Translations under genes and position numbers: made by a program
Notes under the pieces: model-generated
The model's database searches: none
Seen by the model: only the letters and a program-made list of their open reading frames with translations
What the model was told of the DNA's origin: nothing
Assembly: GCA_947303225.1 (NCBI GenBank)
Contig: CAMYXG010000014.1
Span: forward strand, 1-15,362
Source of the DNA: an uncultured Caryophanales bacterium
GTDB taxonomy: Bacteria > Bacillota_I > Bacilli_A > RF39 > UBA660
Direction of reading: 5' to 3'
Length of the DNA: 15,362 nucleotides
Part shown: positions 7,865 through 15,346 of the stretch, one piece after another
How positions within the stretch are numbered: the stretch's first letter is position 1
Layout: every line of letters begins with the position of its first letter

Positions 7865-7901
7865 GTAATAGGACTATGTCTTTAAGAATTGGAGTGATTT
7901 T

Positions 7902-10220
7902 ATGATTAATAAAAAGGAACTTACTGAAGAGGATATTAAATTAAAATATATTACACCAGCATTACAAGAAGCAGAGTGGGATATAAAAAATCAGATTAGG
8001 TGTGAATATTATTACACAGCTGGTAAGATTAATGTTAGAGAAAATATTGCACAAAGAGGTAAGGGTAAGAAAGTAGATTACTTACTATCATATAAATCTA
8101 ACATTCCAATTGCTATAGTTGAAGCAAAAGATAATAAAGTACCAGTATCTCATGGTATTCAACAAGGGATAGATTATGCCTATGATTTAGACATTCCTTT
8201 TGCATATTCATCTAATGGAGATGGCTTTTTTGAGCATGATATGATTACTGGAATAGAAAGAGAATTAAAATTAGAAGAATTTCCAACTCCAAAACAATTA
8301 TGGGAACGATATTTACAAGAAAAAGAAATTACTCCTGAACAAGAAAATTTAATAACTGAACCATATTATTTTATGGATATAAATAAAACTCCAAGATATT
8401 ATCAAAGAATTGCAATCAATAAAACAGTTGAAGCAATTGCTAAAGGCAAAAAAAGATTATTGCTTGTAATGGCAACTGGTACTGGTAAAACTTTTACAGC
8501 ATTTCAAATAATTCATAGATTACATAAATCTGGAAAAATGAAAAAAGTTTTATATCTTGCTGATAGAAATGTTTTAATAGATCAAACAATGCAAAATGAC
8601 TTTAAACCATTTCAAAAAGTAATGACAAAAGTAGAACATAGAAATATGGATTCTTCTTATGAAATATATATGTCTTTATATCATCAATTAAGAAGTAATG
8701 AGGAAGAAGTTTATAAACAATTTAAACCAGATTTCTTTGATTTAATTATAGTTGATGAGTGTCATAGAAGTAGTGCTAAAGATGATTCTAACTGGCATGA
8801 AATATTAACTTATTTTAATGGAGCAACTCAAATAGGTATGACAGCAACACCAAAAGAAACAGTTGATGTTTCTAACATTACATATTTTGGTGAACCTATT
8901 TATACATATTCATTAAAACAAGGTATTGAAGATGGATTCTTAGCTCCATATAAAGTTGTTAAAGTAAGTCTTGACAAAGATCTTGAAGGTTATAGACCTG
9001 AAAGAGGAAAAGTTGATGAAGATGGATATGAAGTAGAAGATAAAGAATATACTCTTCATGACTTTGATAGAACAATAGTAATTGATGAGAGAACAAAAGT
9101 TGTTGCTAAGAGAATTACAGAATATATGAAGTCTACTGATAGAATGGCAAGAGCTATAGTATTCTGTGTTGATACAGAACATGCTTTAAGAATGAGAAAT
9201 GCAATAGCTGAAGAAAATAAAGATATGATGCAAATAAATCCAAATTATGTTGTTAGAATTACAAGTAATGATGTAGTTGGAAAAGCTAAATTAGATGATT
9301 TTATAGATTCAAATACAGCTTATCCAGTAATTGCAACCACATCTAAATTATTATCAACTGGAGTAGATACTAAGACAGTTAAATTAATAGTATTAGATGA
9401 AGAAATTCAAAGTATGACAGAATTTAAACAAATTATAGGTAGAGGTACAAGACTTCTTCCAAATAAAGGTAAAGAATATTTTACGATTATGGATTTTAGA
9501 AATAATTCTGAAAAGTTTGCAGATCCTAACTTCAATGGACCAGCTGAAGTAGTGCTTGATGTTGACGGTGGAAATGGAAAAGAACCAAAAACTGGAATTG
9601 ATTTTGGAATAGATGATACTACAATAGAACCTCCTTTGAGTGGAGAAGTTGAAGATGGTGAATCTAGAAAAATATATATAAAAGATGTACCAGTTTCTAT
9701 TCTTAATGAAACAGTAAAATATTATGATGCTGATGGTAAATTAATCACAGAGTCTATAGTTGAGTATTCTGGTAAGAATTTAAAAAGAGTATATGAAAAA
9801 TATGAAGATTTTGAACAAGAATGGTATAGAGCAGATTCTAAAAAAGATTTTTTAAATCACTTATTTAATGAAGGTGTTATGATTGATGCTTTATATGATA
9901 AAGCTAATGATAATATAGATATATTTGATATCCTATCTAATATGGCTTATGGTGAAGAAGTTGTATCTAAAGAAGATAGAATTGAGAAAGTAAAAAATAG
10001 TGATTTTATAAATGAGTATAATGATTCACAAAAAGATGTTATTGATGAATTATTAAATACATATAGAAATCAAGATGTTATAGAATTAGAAAACATTAGA
10101 ATATTAGAAGTAAAGAATTTTAATAAATTTGGAGGACTTGTTCCTATAGTAAATTTATTTGGTGGTAAAGATAAATATTTAAATGTAATTTCTAATATCA
10201 AAAAAGCTTTATATAGCTAG
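7902..10220 (+). CDS. hsdR: Type I restriction enzyme, R subunit (nuclease and translocase)
   Basis: The motor and nuclease subunit of a type I restriction-modification complex: it pulls DNA past the bound complex using ATP and cuts far from the unmethylated site. In the 772 residues: N-terminal PD-(D/E)xK nuclease domain with Asp59 (KKVDYLL) and Glu74/Lys76 (IAIVEAK); superfamily 2 helicase motifs with Walker A ATGTGKT (191-197), motif II DECH (285-288), motif III TAT (314-316), and motif VI QIIGRGTR (510-517); then a C-terminal region of about 180 residues like the EcoEI R C-terminal domain, which binds HsdM/HsdS. Length and layout fit the type IB (EcoAI/EcoEI) group. ATG 7902 is preceded by GGAGTG (7891-7896). 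All key residues are present, so it looks functional. hsdM follows after 10 bases, in the same operon. Arginine is almost only AGA/AGG. Confidence 0.95.
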   Translation: MINKKELTEEDIKLKYITPALQEAEWDIKNQIRCEYYYTAGKINVRENIAQRGKGKKVDYLLSYKSNIPIAIVEAKDNKVPVSHGIQQGIDYAYDLDIPFAYSSNGDGFFEHDMITGIERELKLEEFPTPKQLWERYLQEKEITPEQENLITEPYYFMDINKTPRYYQRIAINKTVEAIAKGKKRLLLVMATGTGKTFTAFQIIHRLHKSGKMKKVLYLADRNVLIDQTMQNDFKPFQKVMTKVEHRNMDSSYEIYMSLYHQLRSNEEEVYKQFKPDFFDLIIVDECHRSSAKDDSNWHEILTYFNGATQIGMTATPKETVDVSNITYFGEPIYTYSLKQGIEDGFLAPYKVVKVSLDKDLEGYRPERGKVDEDGYEVEDKEYTLHDFDRTIVIDERTKVVAKRITEYMKSTDRMARAIVFCVDTEHALRMRNAIAEENKDMMQINPNYVVRITSNDVVGKAKLDDFIDSNTAYPVIATTSKLLSTGVDTKTVKLIVLDEEIQSMTEFKQIIGRGTRLLPNKGKEYFTIMDFRNNSEKFADPNFNGPAEVVLDVDGGNGKEPKTGIDFGIDDTTIEPPLSGEVEDGESRKIYIKDVPVSILNETVKYYDADGKLITESIVEYSGKNLKRVYEKYEDFEQEWYRADSKKDFLNHLFNEGVMIDALYDKANDNIDIFDILSNMAYGEEVVSKEDRIEKVKNSDFINEYNDSQKDVIDELLNTYRNQDVIELENIRILEVKNFNKFGGLVPIVNLFGGKDKYLNVISNIKKALYS

Positions 10221-10230
10221 GAGGTAAGTT

Positions 10231-11718
10231 ATGAATATAGGAACAATGATTAAAAGACTACAAGATATAATGAGGCAAGATGCTGGTGTAAATGGTGATG
10301 CTCAAAGAATAGAACAAATTGTTTGGATGCTTTTCTTAAAATTATATGATGCAAAAGAGTCCGAATGGGAAATTCTTGAAGATAATTATAAATCAATTAT
10401 TCCAGAAGAATACAGATGGAGAAATTGGGCTCCTGACAATAAAGATGGTAAAGCAATTACGGGAGATGAAATGGCAACATTTATCATTCAATTATTTGCT
10501 ACACTAAAGGATCTTGAAGTAGATGAAAATACAGATGTAAGAGGAAGACTTGTTAAAGAAGTTTTTACAGATTTAAATAACTACATGAAAGATGGAGTTT
10601 TAATTAGACAAGTAGTTAATGTTTTGAATGAAATTGATTTGACTGATTTTAAAGTAAGACATGCTTTTAATGAAATATATGAAACAATTTTAAAAGATTT
10701 ACAATCTGCGGGTAAATCTGGAGAGTTTTATACTCCGAGAGCAGTTACTGATTTTGTAGTAAAAATGGTAGATCCTAAAGTAGGAGATTCAATTGCTGAT
10801 TTTGCTTGTGGTACAGGTGGTTTCTTAGTATCAGCACTTAACCATATGAAAGAAGAAGTAAGCGATACTACAAGTAATGAAAAATTACAAAAATCATTTT
10901 ATGGTGTTGAAAAAAAATCATTACCATATCTACTATGCACTACAAATATGTTATTGCATGATATTAATGAGCCTCAAATTATTAGAGGTAATTCATTAGA
11001 AAAAAATGTTAGAGATTATGAAGAAAATGATAAGTTTGATGTTATTTTAATGAATCCTCCTTATGGTGGTACAGAAAAGAAAATAGTACAACAAAATTTC
11101 CCAGCAGAGTTAAGAGATTCTGAAACGGCTGATTTATTTATGGTAGAAATATTATATAGGCTTAAAAGTAATGGTAAAGTAGGGATTGTACTGCCTGATG
11201 GATTTTTATTCGGTGAGGATAATACAAAAGTTGCTATTAAAAAGAAATTATTAGAGGATTGCAATTTACATACAATTATTAGATTACCTGAATCTATATT
11301 TGCTCCATATACATCTATAGCTACTAATTTGTTATTCTTTGATAAAACTGGTCCAACTAAAGAAACTTGGTTTTATAGAATGGATTTACCAGAAGGCTAT
11401 AAAGCATTTAGCAAAACTAAACCTGTTGAATTAAAACATTTTAATGATGTTATAAATTGGTGGAATAATAGAACAGAAATTAAGGATGTTAAAAGTGATG
11501 AATCATTAACTGAAACTTGGAAATCAAAAAAATTTGACATTTCAGAAATAATTAAACTAAATTATAATTTGGATCAATGTGGTTATCCAATTGAAGAAGA
11601 GGTAATTTTATCACCAACTGAAACTATGAATAATTTTATTAATAAAAGAGAAAAACTTGAAAAAGAACTTGATGACAAAATAAAAAATATTTTAGAACTA
11701 CTTGGTGATTTAAAATGA
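10231..11718 (+). CDS. hsdM: Type I restriction-modification, N6-adenine methyltransferase subunit
   Basis: Methylates adenine at N6 in the target read by HsdS, using SAM; two HsdM and one HsdS form the methylase core. The 495 residues hold an N-terminal helical HsdM domain (about 3-130), the GEFYTPR signature (164-170), motif I DFACGTGGF (190-198, the F-x-G-x-G SAM site), and the catalytic motif IV NPPY (275-278) in VILMNPPYGG. The C-terminal helix (about 460-495) is likely the contact with HsdS. AGGAGGT (10219-10225) overlaps the hsdR stop and sets the ATG at 10231. The gene ends by TGA overlapping the hsdS ATG (ATGA), so translation of the two is coupled. Intact and of usual length. Confidence 0.96.
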   Translation: MNIGTMIKRLQDIMRQDAGVNGDAQRIEQIVWMLFLKLYDAKESEWEILEDNYKSIIPEEYRWRNWAPDNKDGKAITGDEMATFIIQLFATLKDLEVDENTDVRGRLVKEVFTDLNNYMKDGVLIRQVVNVLNEIDLTDFKVRHAFNEIYETILKDLQSAGKSGEFYTPRAVTDFVVKMVDPKVGDSIADFACGTGGFLVSALNHMKEEVSDTTSNEKLQKSFYGVEKKSLPYLLCTTNMLLHDINEPQIIRGNSLEKNVRDYEENDKFDVILMNPPYGGTEKKIVQQNFPAELRDSETADLFMVEILYRLKSNGKVGIVLPDGFLFGEDNTKVAIKKKLLEDCNLHTIIRLPESIFAPYTSIATNLLFFDKTGPTKETWFYRMDLPEGYKAFSKTKPVELKHFNDVINWWNNRTEIKDVKSDESLTETWKSKKFDISEIIKLNYNLDQCGYPIEEEVILSPTETMNNFINKREKLEKELDDKIKNILELLGDLK

Positions 11719-13094
11719 TAGTGGAAGATTTAAGAAAATCTATATTGATGTTTGCATTTTCTGGGAAATTGGTTTCTAATATTTCTAATATAGATATTTC
11801 AGAAGAATTAAGTAAAAAAACTTCTAATGACTGGGAATATTCTACAAAGCAAAAAATAACATTATTGCCTATAAATAAATCTGATGAGTTATTTGAAATA
11901 CCAGATAATTGGAAGTGGATAAGACTTCATCAAATATGTTCTTATATTCAAAGAGGAAAGTCTCCTAAATATTCAAATATTGAAAAATATCCTGTTGTTG
12001 CTCAAAAATGTAATCAATGGGATGGATTGCATATGGATAAAGCATTGTTTTTTGATCCTGATGAGTTATCAAAATATTCCAAAGAAAGGTTTTTGCAAGA
12101 TGATGATTTATTAATAAATTCTACAGGAGGAGGCTCATGTGGTAGAGTTGGTTTATATAATAAAGAATATAATGATTATGAATTAGAGGTAGCAGATAGT
12201 CATATTACTGTTTGCAGATTTTATAAGGATATTGCAAATCCTAAATATGTATATTATTATCTTTCAAGTCCAATGGTTCAATCTGTTATAGAATCTCAAG
12301 CAGTTGGAACAACAAATCAAATAGAGTTAATGATAGATACTGTTAGAAATTATTTAATACCATTACCACCAATAGACATTCAACATAGCATTGTTGAAAA
12401 AATAGAATTATTTTTTCAGCAACTCGAAGAGATAAAACCGTTAGAAACTGAATTGTTAAACATAAAAAAGAAGTTTGGTAATGAGTTTAAATATTCAATT
12501 TTATCTTATGCTTTTCAAGGTTATTTAAATAATAATAGTTCTAAACGAAAAGAATATAATATTAATGATATTAAGTTTTCTTTACCTGAAACATGGGAAT
12601 TAAAGAGATTTAGTGATTTAAATTTAATAAACACAGGAATTGCAAAATATGAAGGCGAAAAAGATTATTATTCTACTGGATCTATATCTGAAAATGAATT
12701 TACTCCAGAAGGAACATATGATTTTTTGAATAAACCAAGTAGAGCTAATAGAATAGCAATTTTAAATTCAATTATAGAAGCAAGAATGATGAATACTTAC
12801 AAAGCTACAATTGTTGATTCATCAATTGTGGATTCATTACTATCAACAGGATTTTTTCAGATTGGCGAATCAGATAGATATTTGCAAAAATATATTTATT
12901 ATTATTTAATGTCATTTGAGTTTAGAAAGCAAAAAAATTCATTGTGTACTGGTACAACACAAAAATCAATTAGTGATACTAATTTAAAGAAAATTGCAAT
13001 TCCATTACCAGAAATATCAGTTCAAAGAAAAATTGTTGAAATAATTGAAAACATATTACCTTTATGTGATGATATAAATAATTTGATAAATTAA
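11715..13094 (+). CDS. hsdS: Type I restriction-modification, specificity subunit
   Basis: Recognises the split DNA target and bridges two HsdM. The 459 residues show the usual two-fold build. N-terminal arm LRKSILMFAFSGKLV (6-20) corresponds to FKYSILSYAFQGYL (258-271). Target recognition domain 1 spans about 62-218 (IPDNWKWIRL start) and domain 2 about 289-432 (LPETWELKRF start). Each ends with the same pattern, YYYL...GTT...IPLPP/IPLPE, followed by a helix (219-256 and 433-459) that acts as a conserved spacer; the spacer length sets the gap in the DNA target. Both halves are intact. The target sequence cannot be deduced from the protein alone. It overlaps hsdM by 4 bases and ends at a two-way terminator. 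No second hsdS or invertase is present in the window. Confidence 0.95.
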   Translation: MIVEDLRKSILMFAFSGKLVSNISNIDISEELSKKTSNDWEYSTKQKITLLPINKSDELFEIPDNWKWIRLHQICSYIQRGKSPKYSNIEKYPVVAQKCNQWDGLHMDKALFFDPDELSKYSKERFLQDDDLLINSTGGGSCGRVGLYNKEYNDYELEVADSHITVCRFYKDIANPKYVYYYLSSPMVQSVIESQAVGTTNQIELMIDTVRNYLIPLPPIDIQHSIVEKIELFFQQLEEIKPLETELLNIKKKFGNEFKYSILSYAFQGYLNNNSSKRKEYNINDIKFSLPETWELKRFSDLNLINTGIAKYEGEKDYYSTGSISENEFTPEGTYDFLNKPSRANRIAILNSIIEARMMNTYKATIVDSSIVDSLLSTGFFQIGESDRYLQKYIYYYLMSFEFRKQKNSLCTGTTQKSISDTNLKKIAIPLPEISVQRKIVEIIENILPLCDDINNLIN

Positions 13095-13095
13095 A

Positions 13096-13127
13096 AGAAG
13101 CTTTTTTTGAAGCTTCTATTTATTTTA
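13096..13127. terminator. Two-way terminator between hsdS and the XRE gene
   Basis: Perfect stem AGAAGCTT (13096-13103) with AAGCTTCT (13110-13117), loop TTTTTG. On + the tail is ATTTATTTT; on the minus strand it is TTTAATTT. It lies between two convergent genes, so it can serve both. Confidence 0.8.
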
Positions 13128-13542
13128 ATATTTTATCTATTGATAATTTGTGATTATAACAAATTGTATAAAGTACTAAAGAAGTAACTAAGGTTTTACC
13201 ATTTTCATATAAGCTATATGATTGTTGAGTAATCATACATTCATCAGCAATTTGTTTTTGTGTTAATCCTAACTTTTGTCTTAAGACTTTAAGCTTAGTA
13301 CCAACTTCTTTTTTATCTAGTTTTTTAATTAATGAATATTCATTTTTTCTAGATAATCCTGTTATATAATCTAAAGAGTAGTGATACATATTAGCAAACT
13401 TAACCATCTTAGGTAATGGCATAGTATCGTTGTTGTTTTCCCAACCAGATACAGTTGCACCAGTTACACCAAAAACTAAACCGAGTTCCTCTTGAGTCAT
13501 CTCCAATTCTTCTCTACAATATTTTATGTTATTTTTTATCAT
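13120..13542 (-). CDS. Regulator with two XRE-type helix-turn-helix domains
   Basis: A 140-residue DNA-binding protein, the only clear gene on the minus strand. Domain 1 (about 5-60) has the Cro/CI pattern MTQEELGLVFGVTGATVSGWEN (residues split here: MTQEELGLVF, then GVTGATVSGWEN). Domain 2 (about 78-138) repeats it: LGLTQKQIADECMITQQSY then SLYENGK. Two such domains in tandem, without a catalytic or ligand domain, suggest a repressor that binds a double or long operator. The start has AGGTGAT at 13553-13547, 4 bases before the ATG. It is divergent from the 13654 gene with 111 bases between them, holding one copy of the TAATTTTCCCATTA dyad just upstream of its own start, so self-control and control of the neighbour are likely. 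Phage and integrative-element repressors are often placed like this. Targets are inferred only. Confidence 0.88.
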   Translation of the reverse strand: MIKNNIKYCREELEMTQEELGLVFGVTGATVSGWENNNDTMPLPKMVKFANMYHYSLDYITGLSRKNEYSLIKKLDKKEVGTKLKVLRQKLGLTQKQIADECMITQQSYSLYENGKTLVTSLVLYTICYNHKLSIDKILK

Positions 13543-13557
13543 TTAAATCACCTATAT

Positions 13558-13581
13558 TAATTTTCCCATTATTTTTGCAAA
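13558..13581. promoter_or_regulatory. Operator-like dyad, copy 2
   Basis: TAATTTTCCCATTA (13558-13571) then four T and TGCAAA (13576-13581). The first 14 bases are identical to 7033-7046, and TGCAAA follows in both, 1 base away in copy 1 and 4 bases in copy 2. It is 16 bases upstream of the XRE start codon, in the divergent intergenic region, the expected place for autoregulation. Confidence 0.45.
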
Positions 13582-13615
13582 TACTAGTAAATCTATGGGC
13601 GATATTGTGAAAATA

Positions 13616-13624
13616 TGTTATAAT
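13616..13624 (+). promoter_or_regulatory. Promoter of the 221-aa unknown gene
   Basis: TGTTATAAT is a perfect extended -10, 29 bases before the ATG at 13654. It is part of a 12-base identity with the hsdR promoter. No convincing -35. Confidence 0.65.
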
Positions 13625-13653
13625 TAAAATGCAGTACAAGAAAAGAGGTTATT

Positions 13654-14319
13654 ATGAACAAATACGAACAATTAAGAAGTATGTGTAGTAGTAGTAAAAT
13701 TTTGTGTGGTACAGATTTATATAATCTTTTAGAAGAAGATTATATGAAAGAATTAGTTTCAAAGATTAAAGATGGAACAGTAACTGTTAAATCTAAAATG
13801 GCTTTAGGGACTAATAAAGTTGAGAAATATCAATTGTTTCTCCATAACTTAGATAGGTTTGTTTATTATTTAAGAGATAGACTATATATTAATCCTACTG
13901 AGTTTAGAATCTATTTAGGATATTTGATAGAAAGTAATTATATAGATAAATTATTATTTACTAAAGAATTATTTGAAGATGATTCATTTAAGTTTGAAGT
14001 ATATTTCTGGCAAATAGCTAGTGAAAGATTACTAGGTGTTCTAGGTGTAATGGCTATGTTAGATCCAGTTAAAGAAAGATTAGAAAAATTAGAATTTAAT
14101 CCAAAAGATTATAATCTTAAAAAGAAAGATGATGCTAGAGAAGTATTTGAATTCTTTAGAGGAATGATTAATTGCAGACACGATAATTTATTTAATCTAT
14201 TTATAGATAATAAAACTATAGAACCAGAAAAAATAGATTTCTTTATGTGGGCATGGTGTCATGTTCTAGATGAATATATTAAAAAGAGAGAACATTATAA
14301 AAAGTTTATCGAAATATAA
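13654..14319 (+). CDS. Unknown protein, 221 aa, divergent from the XRE regulator
   Basis: I do not recognise this protein. It is probably soluble, mostly helical, and rich in Lys, Glu, Asp and aromatic residues; there is no signal peptide or clear membrane helix, although residues 119-137 (WQIASERLLGVLGVMAMLD) are apolar in part. The C-terminal region holds a WAWCHVLDEYI segment (199-209), and Cys occurs at 11, 18, 173 and 201. No catalytic motif stands out. ATG 13654 has AGAGG (13644-13648) 5 bases before. Its promoter faces away from the double-HTH gene and shares a 12-base box with hsdR. Possible roles include an accessory protein of the element or a defence-linked factor, but nothing in the sequence decides this. 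Confidence 0.8.
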   Translation: MNKYEQLRSMCSSSKILCGTDLYNLLEEDYMKELVSKIKDGTVTVKSKMALGTNKVEKYQLFLHNLDRFVYYLRDRLYINPTEFRIYLGYLIESNYIDKLLFTKELFEDDSFKFEVYFWQIASERLLGVLGVMAMLDPVKERLEKLEFNPKDYNLKKKDDAREVFEFFRGMINCRHDNLFNLFIDNKTIEPEKIDFFMWAWCHVLDEYIKKREHYKKFIEI

Positions 14320-14348
14320 TTTAGTGTTTTAAATAGTATAATATTGTG

Positions 14349-14354
14349 TATAAT
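14349..14354 (+). promoter_or_regulatory. -10 box for the 14375 gene
   Basis: A perfect TATAAT, 20 bases before the ATG at 14375, in the short gap after the 221-aa gene. It lacks the exact TGn extension and a good -35, so it is a tentative start of transcription. Confidence 0.4.
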
Positions 14355-14374
14355 ATGAATAAGAGGTGTGTCTG

Positions 14375-14836
14375 ATGAATAGTTTTGAAGAACTAAAGCA
14401 AATTATTAAGAACAAACAAGATATAAGAGATAATGAATTTATTAATAAATTAAATGATGATAAATTTAAAACAATGGATGATATTAATAATTTTGTTGAT
14501 AGAGTAATAGATAGTAATAATGATAAAGCAGATTTAAAAAAGAATATCATTAATCTAAAAGAAATAGAAAAAGATGAATATACTTTTGGAATAACAACAA
14601 CTAAGAGTACTTTTAAAGATTACAAGAGTTTAGAAGATATAGGTAATGATGTTCCTACAATAACTTTATTTAGAACATATATAATAATAAATAAAGATGA
14701 AGATATTATAGATAACTTATTTTACAAACAATTTAATGAGGAATAATCTGCAACTGATTACTATAATGAGCTAATAGAATATGTACAAAATAGTGAAGTT
14801 GAAGATATTTTTAAAAAAATTAAAGAAAATTTATAA
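14375..14836 (+). pseudogene. Unknown gene with an in-frame stop (123 aa + 29 aa)
   Basis: From the ATG at 14375 (AGAGGTG at 14362-14368, 6 bases upstream) the frame codes 123 residues and meets TAA at 14744-14746. The same frame then stays open for 29 codons, SATDYYNELIEYVQNSEVED and then IFKKIKENL, to TAA at 14834-14836. That tail has the amphipathic, Glu/Lys-rich make-up of the first part and has no start of its own, so a single nonsense change in a 153-codon gene is the simplest reading. The first part is acidic and helical with a likely beta region (TITLFRTYIIIN, 95-106). No family recognised. The shortened 123-residue product may still be made and may even be functional. Confidence 0.65.
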
Positions 14837-14842
14837 AAAATG

Positions 14843-14851
14843 TGATATAAT
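14843..14851 (+). promoter_or_regulatory. Extended -10 promoter before the hairpin
   Basis: TGATATAAT, a perfect extended -10. Transcription would begin near 14858, only about 17 bases before the strong hairpin at 14875. No -35 seen. Confidence 0.6.
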
Positions 14852-14857
14852 CTATAT

Positions 14858-14919
14858 ATAAGTTAAAAATATGCAGAGGTAGTATTATTCTGTTTTTGAG
14901 TAGTACTACCTCTTTTTTT
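14858..14919 (+). ncRNA. Candidate short transcript or attenuated leader of the small HTH gene
   Basis: A promoter (14843-14851) followed almost at once by a strong intrinsic terminator (14875-14919) predicts an RNA of about 60 bases that is nearly all hairpin, ending 23 bases before the next gene. It could be a regulatory RNA, or a leader in which termination is conditional and controls the HTH gene. The start is estimated from the -10 box. No known RNA family recognised. Confidence 0.4.
14875..14919 (+). terminator. Strong intrinsic terminator / possible attenuator
   Basis: AGAGGTAGTA (14875-14884) pairs with TACTACCTCT (14904-14913); inside, a T-G pair and then TATTC (14886-14890) with GAGTA (14898-14902) extend this to a 16-pair stem with a 7-base loop. 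Seven T follow (14913-14919). It is the most stable-looking hairpin in the window. Confidence 0.85.
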
Positions 14920-14942
14920 GGCTTTAGAAAGAGGTTGACATT

Positions 14943-15164
14943 ATGAATCAAGATGTAGAAATAGAATTATGTGTAAAAGAAGTAATGGATAATAAAGGTG
15001 TGAGTATTAGTGAATTAAGTAGAATGGCCGATATTAAATATGATATTGTTAAGAGATATTATAATGGAGAGATAATAAGATATGATAGTGAAGTACTTAA
15101 GAAATTTTGTATCTATTTAAAGTGTGATATTACTGATCTGATAAGAATTAAACAAAAAATTTAA
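14943..15164 (+). CDS. Small Cro/CI-type HTH regulator, 73 aa
   Basis: A 73-residue single-domain DNA-binding protein. Residues about 8-68 make the helix-turn-helix: VKEVMDNKGVSISELSRMAD then IKYDIVKRYYNGE and LKKFCIYLKCDITDLI, the five-helix pattern of the YozG-like / Cro-CI family. AGAGG (14930-14934) lies 8 bases upstream of the ATG at 14943. There is no separate promoter between the hairpin at 14875-14919 and this gene, so it must be read through that terminator or from elsewhere. Small regulators of this type are common beside recombinase genes in integrative elements; a new gene starts 182 bases downstream. Target unknown. Confidence 0.88.
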   Translation: MNQDVEIELCVKEVMDNKGVSISELSRMADIKYDIVKRYYNGEIIRYDSEVLKKFCIYLKCDITDLIRIKQKI

Positions 15165-15175
15165 TAACTTTTTTT

Positions 15176-15202
15176 GCGATTTTTTAAATTATCGTATTTT
15201 TT
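15176..15202 (+). terminator. Weak possible terminator after the small HTH gene
   Basis: GCGAT (15176-15180) can pair with ATCGT (15191-15195) around a 10-base loop, followed by TTTTTT (15197-15202). The short AT-rich stem makes this uncertain. Confidence 0.3.
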
Positions 15203-15259
15203 AGAATCTCGTTTTGTAAATAAATACAAGGTCTTTTAGCTATTAATTAAAGTATAAAC

Positions 15260-15273
15260 ACATTTTAAAATGT
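15260..15273. repeat. 14-bp perfect palindrome
   Basis: ACATTTTAAAATGT reads the same on both strands. It lies between the small HTH gene and the gene at the right edge, 43 bases before that gene's -10 box, and could be an operator. Confidence 0.4.
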
Positions 15274-15315
15274 ATATTAAAACGAATGGACAATCAAAAA
15301 AAATTATGGTAAATT

Positions 15316-15324
15316 TGCTATAAT
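15316..15324 (+). promoter_or_regulatory. Promoter of the gene at the right edge
   Basis: TGCTATAAT, a perfect extended -10, 22 bases before the ATG at 15347. Confidence 0.6.
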
Positions 15325-15346
15325 GAGTGAAAACTCTAGGAGATAG

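Noticed and set aside
8940..9182. Minus-strand open frame inside hsdR
   Set aside because: Opposite conserved hsdR coding sequence, rich in Ser/Phe/Ile as expected of an antisense shadow.
11715..13094. Phase-variable hsdS locus
   Set aside because: Only one hsdS, no second partial copy, no inverted repeats and no adjacent recombinase in the window.
14329..14550. Minus-strand frame over the start of the 14375 gene
   Set aside because: Hydrophobic Leu/Ser-rich shadow of the + strand gene. I considered a type I toxin peptide, but there is no fitting promoter or ribosome site.
14744..14746. Recoded stop codon (read as an amino acid)
   Set aside because: All other TAA codons here end genes normally; a plain nonsense mutation is simpler.
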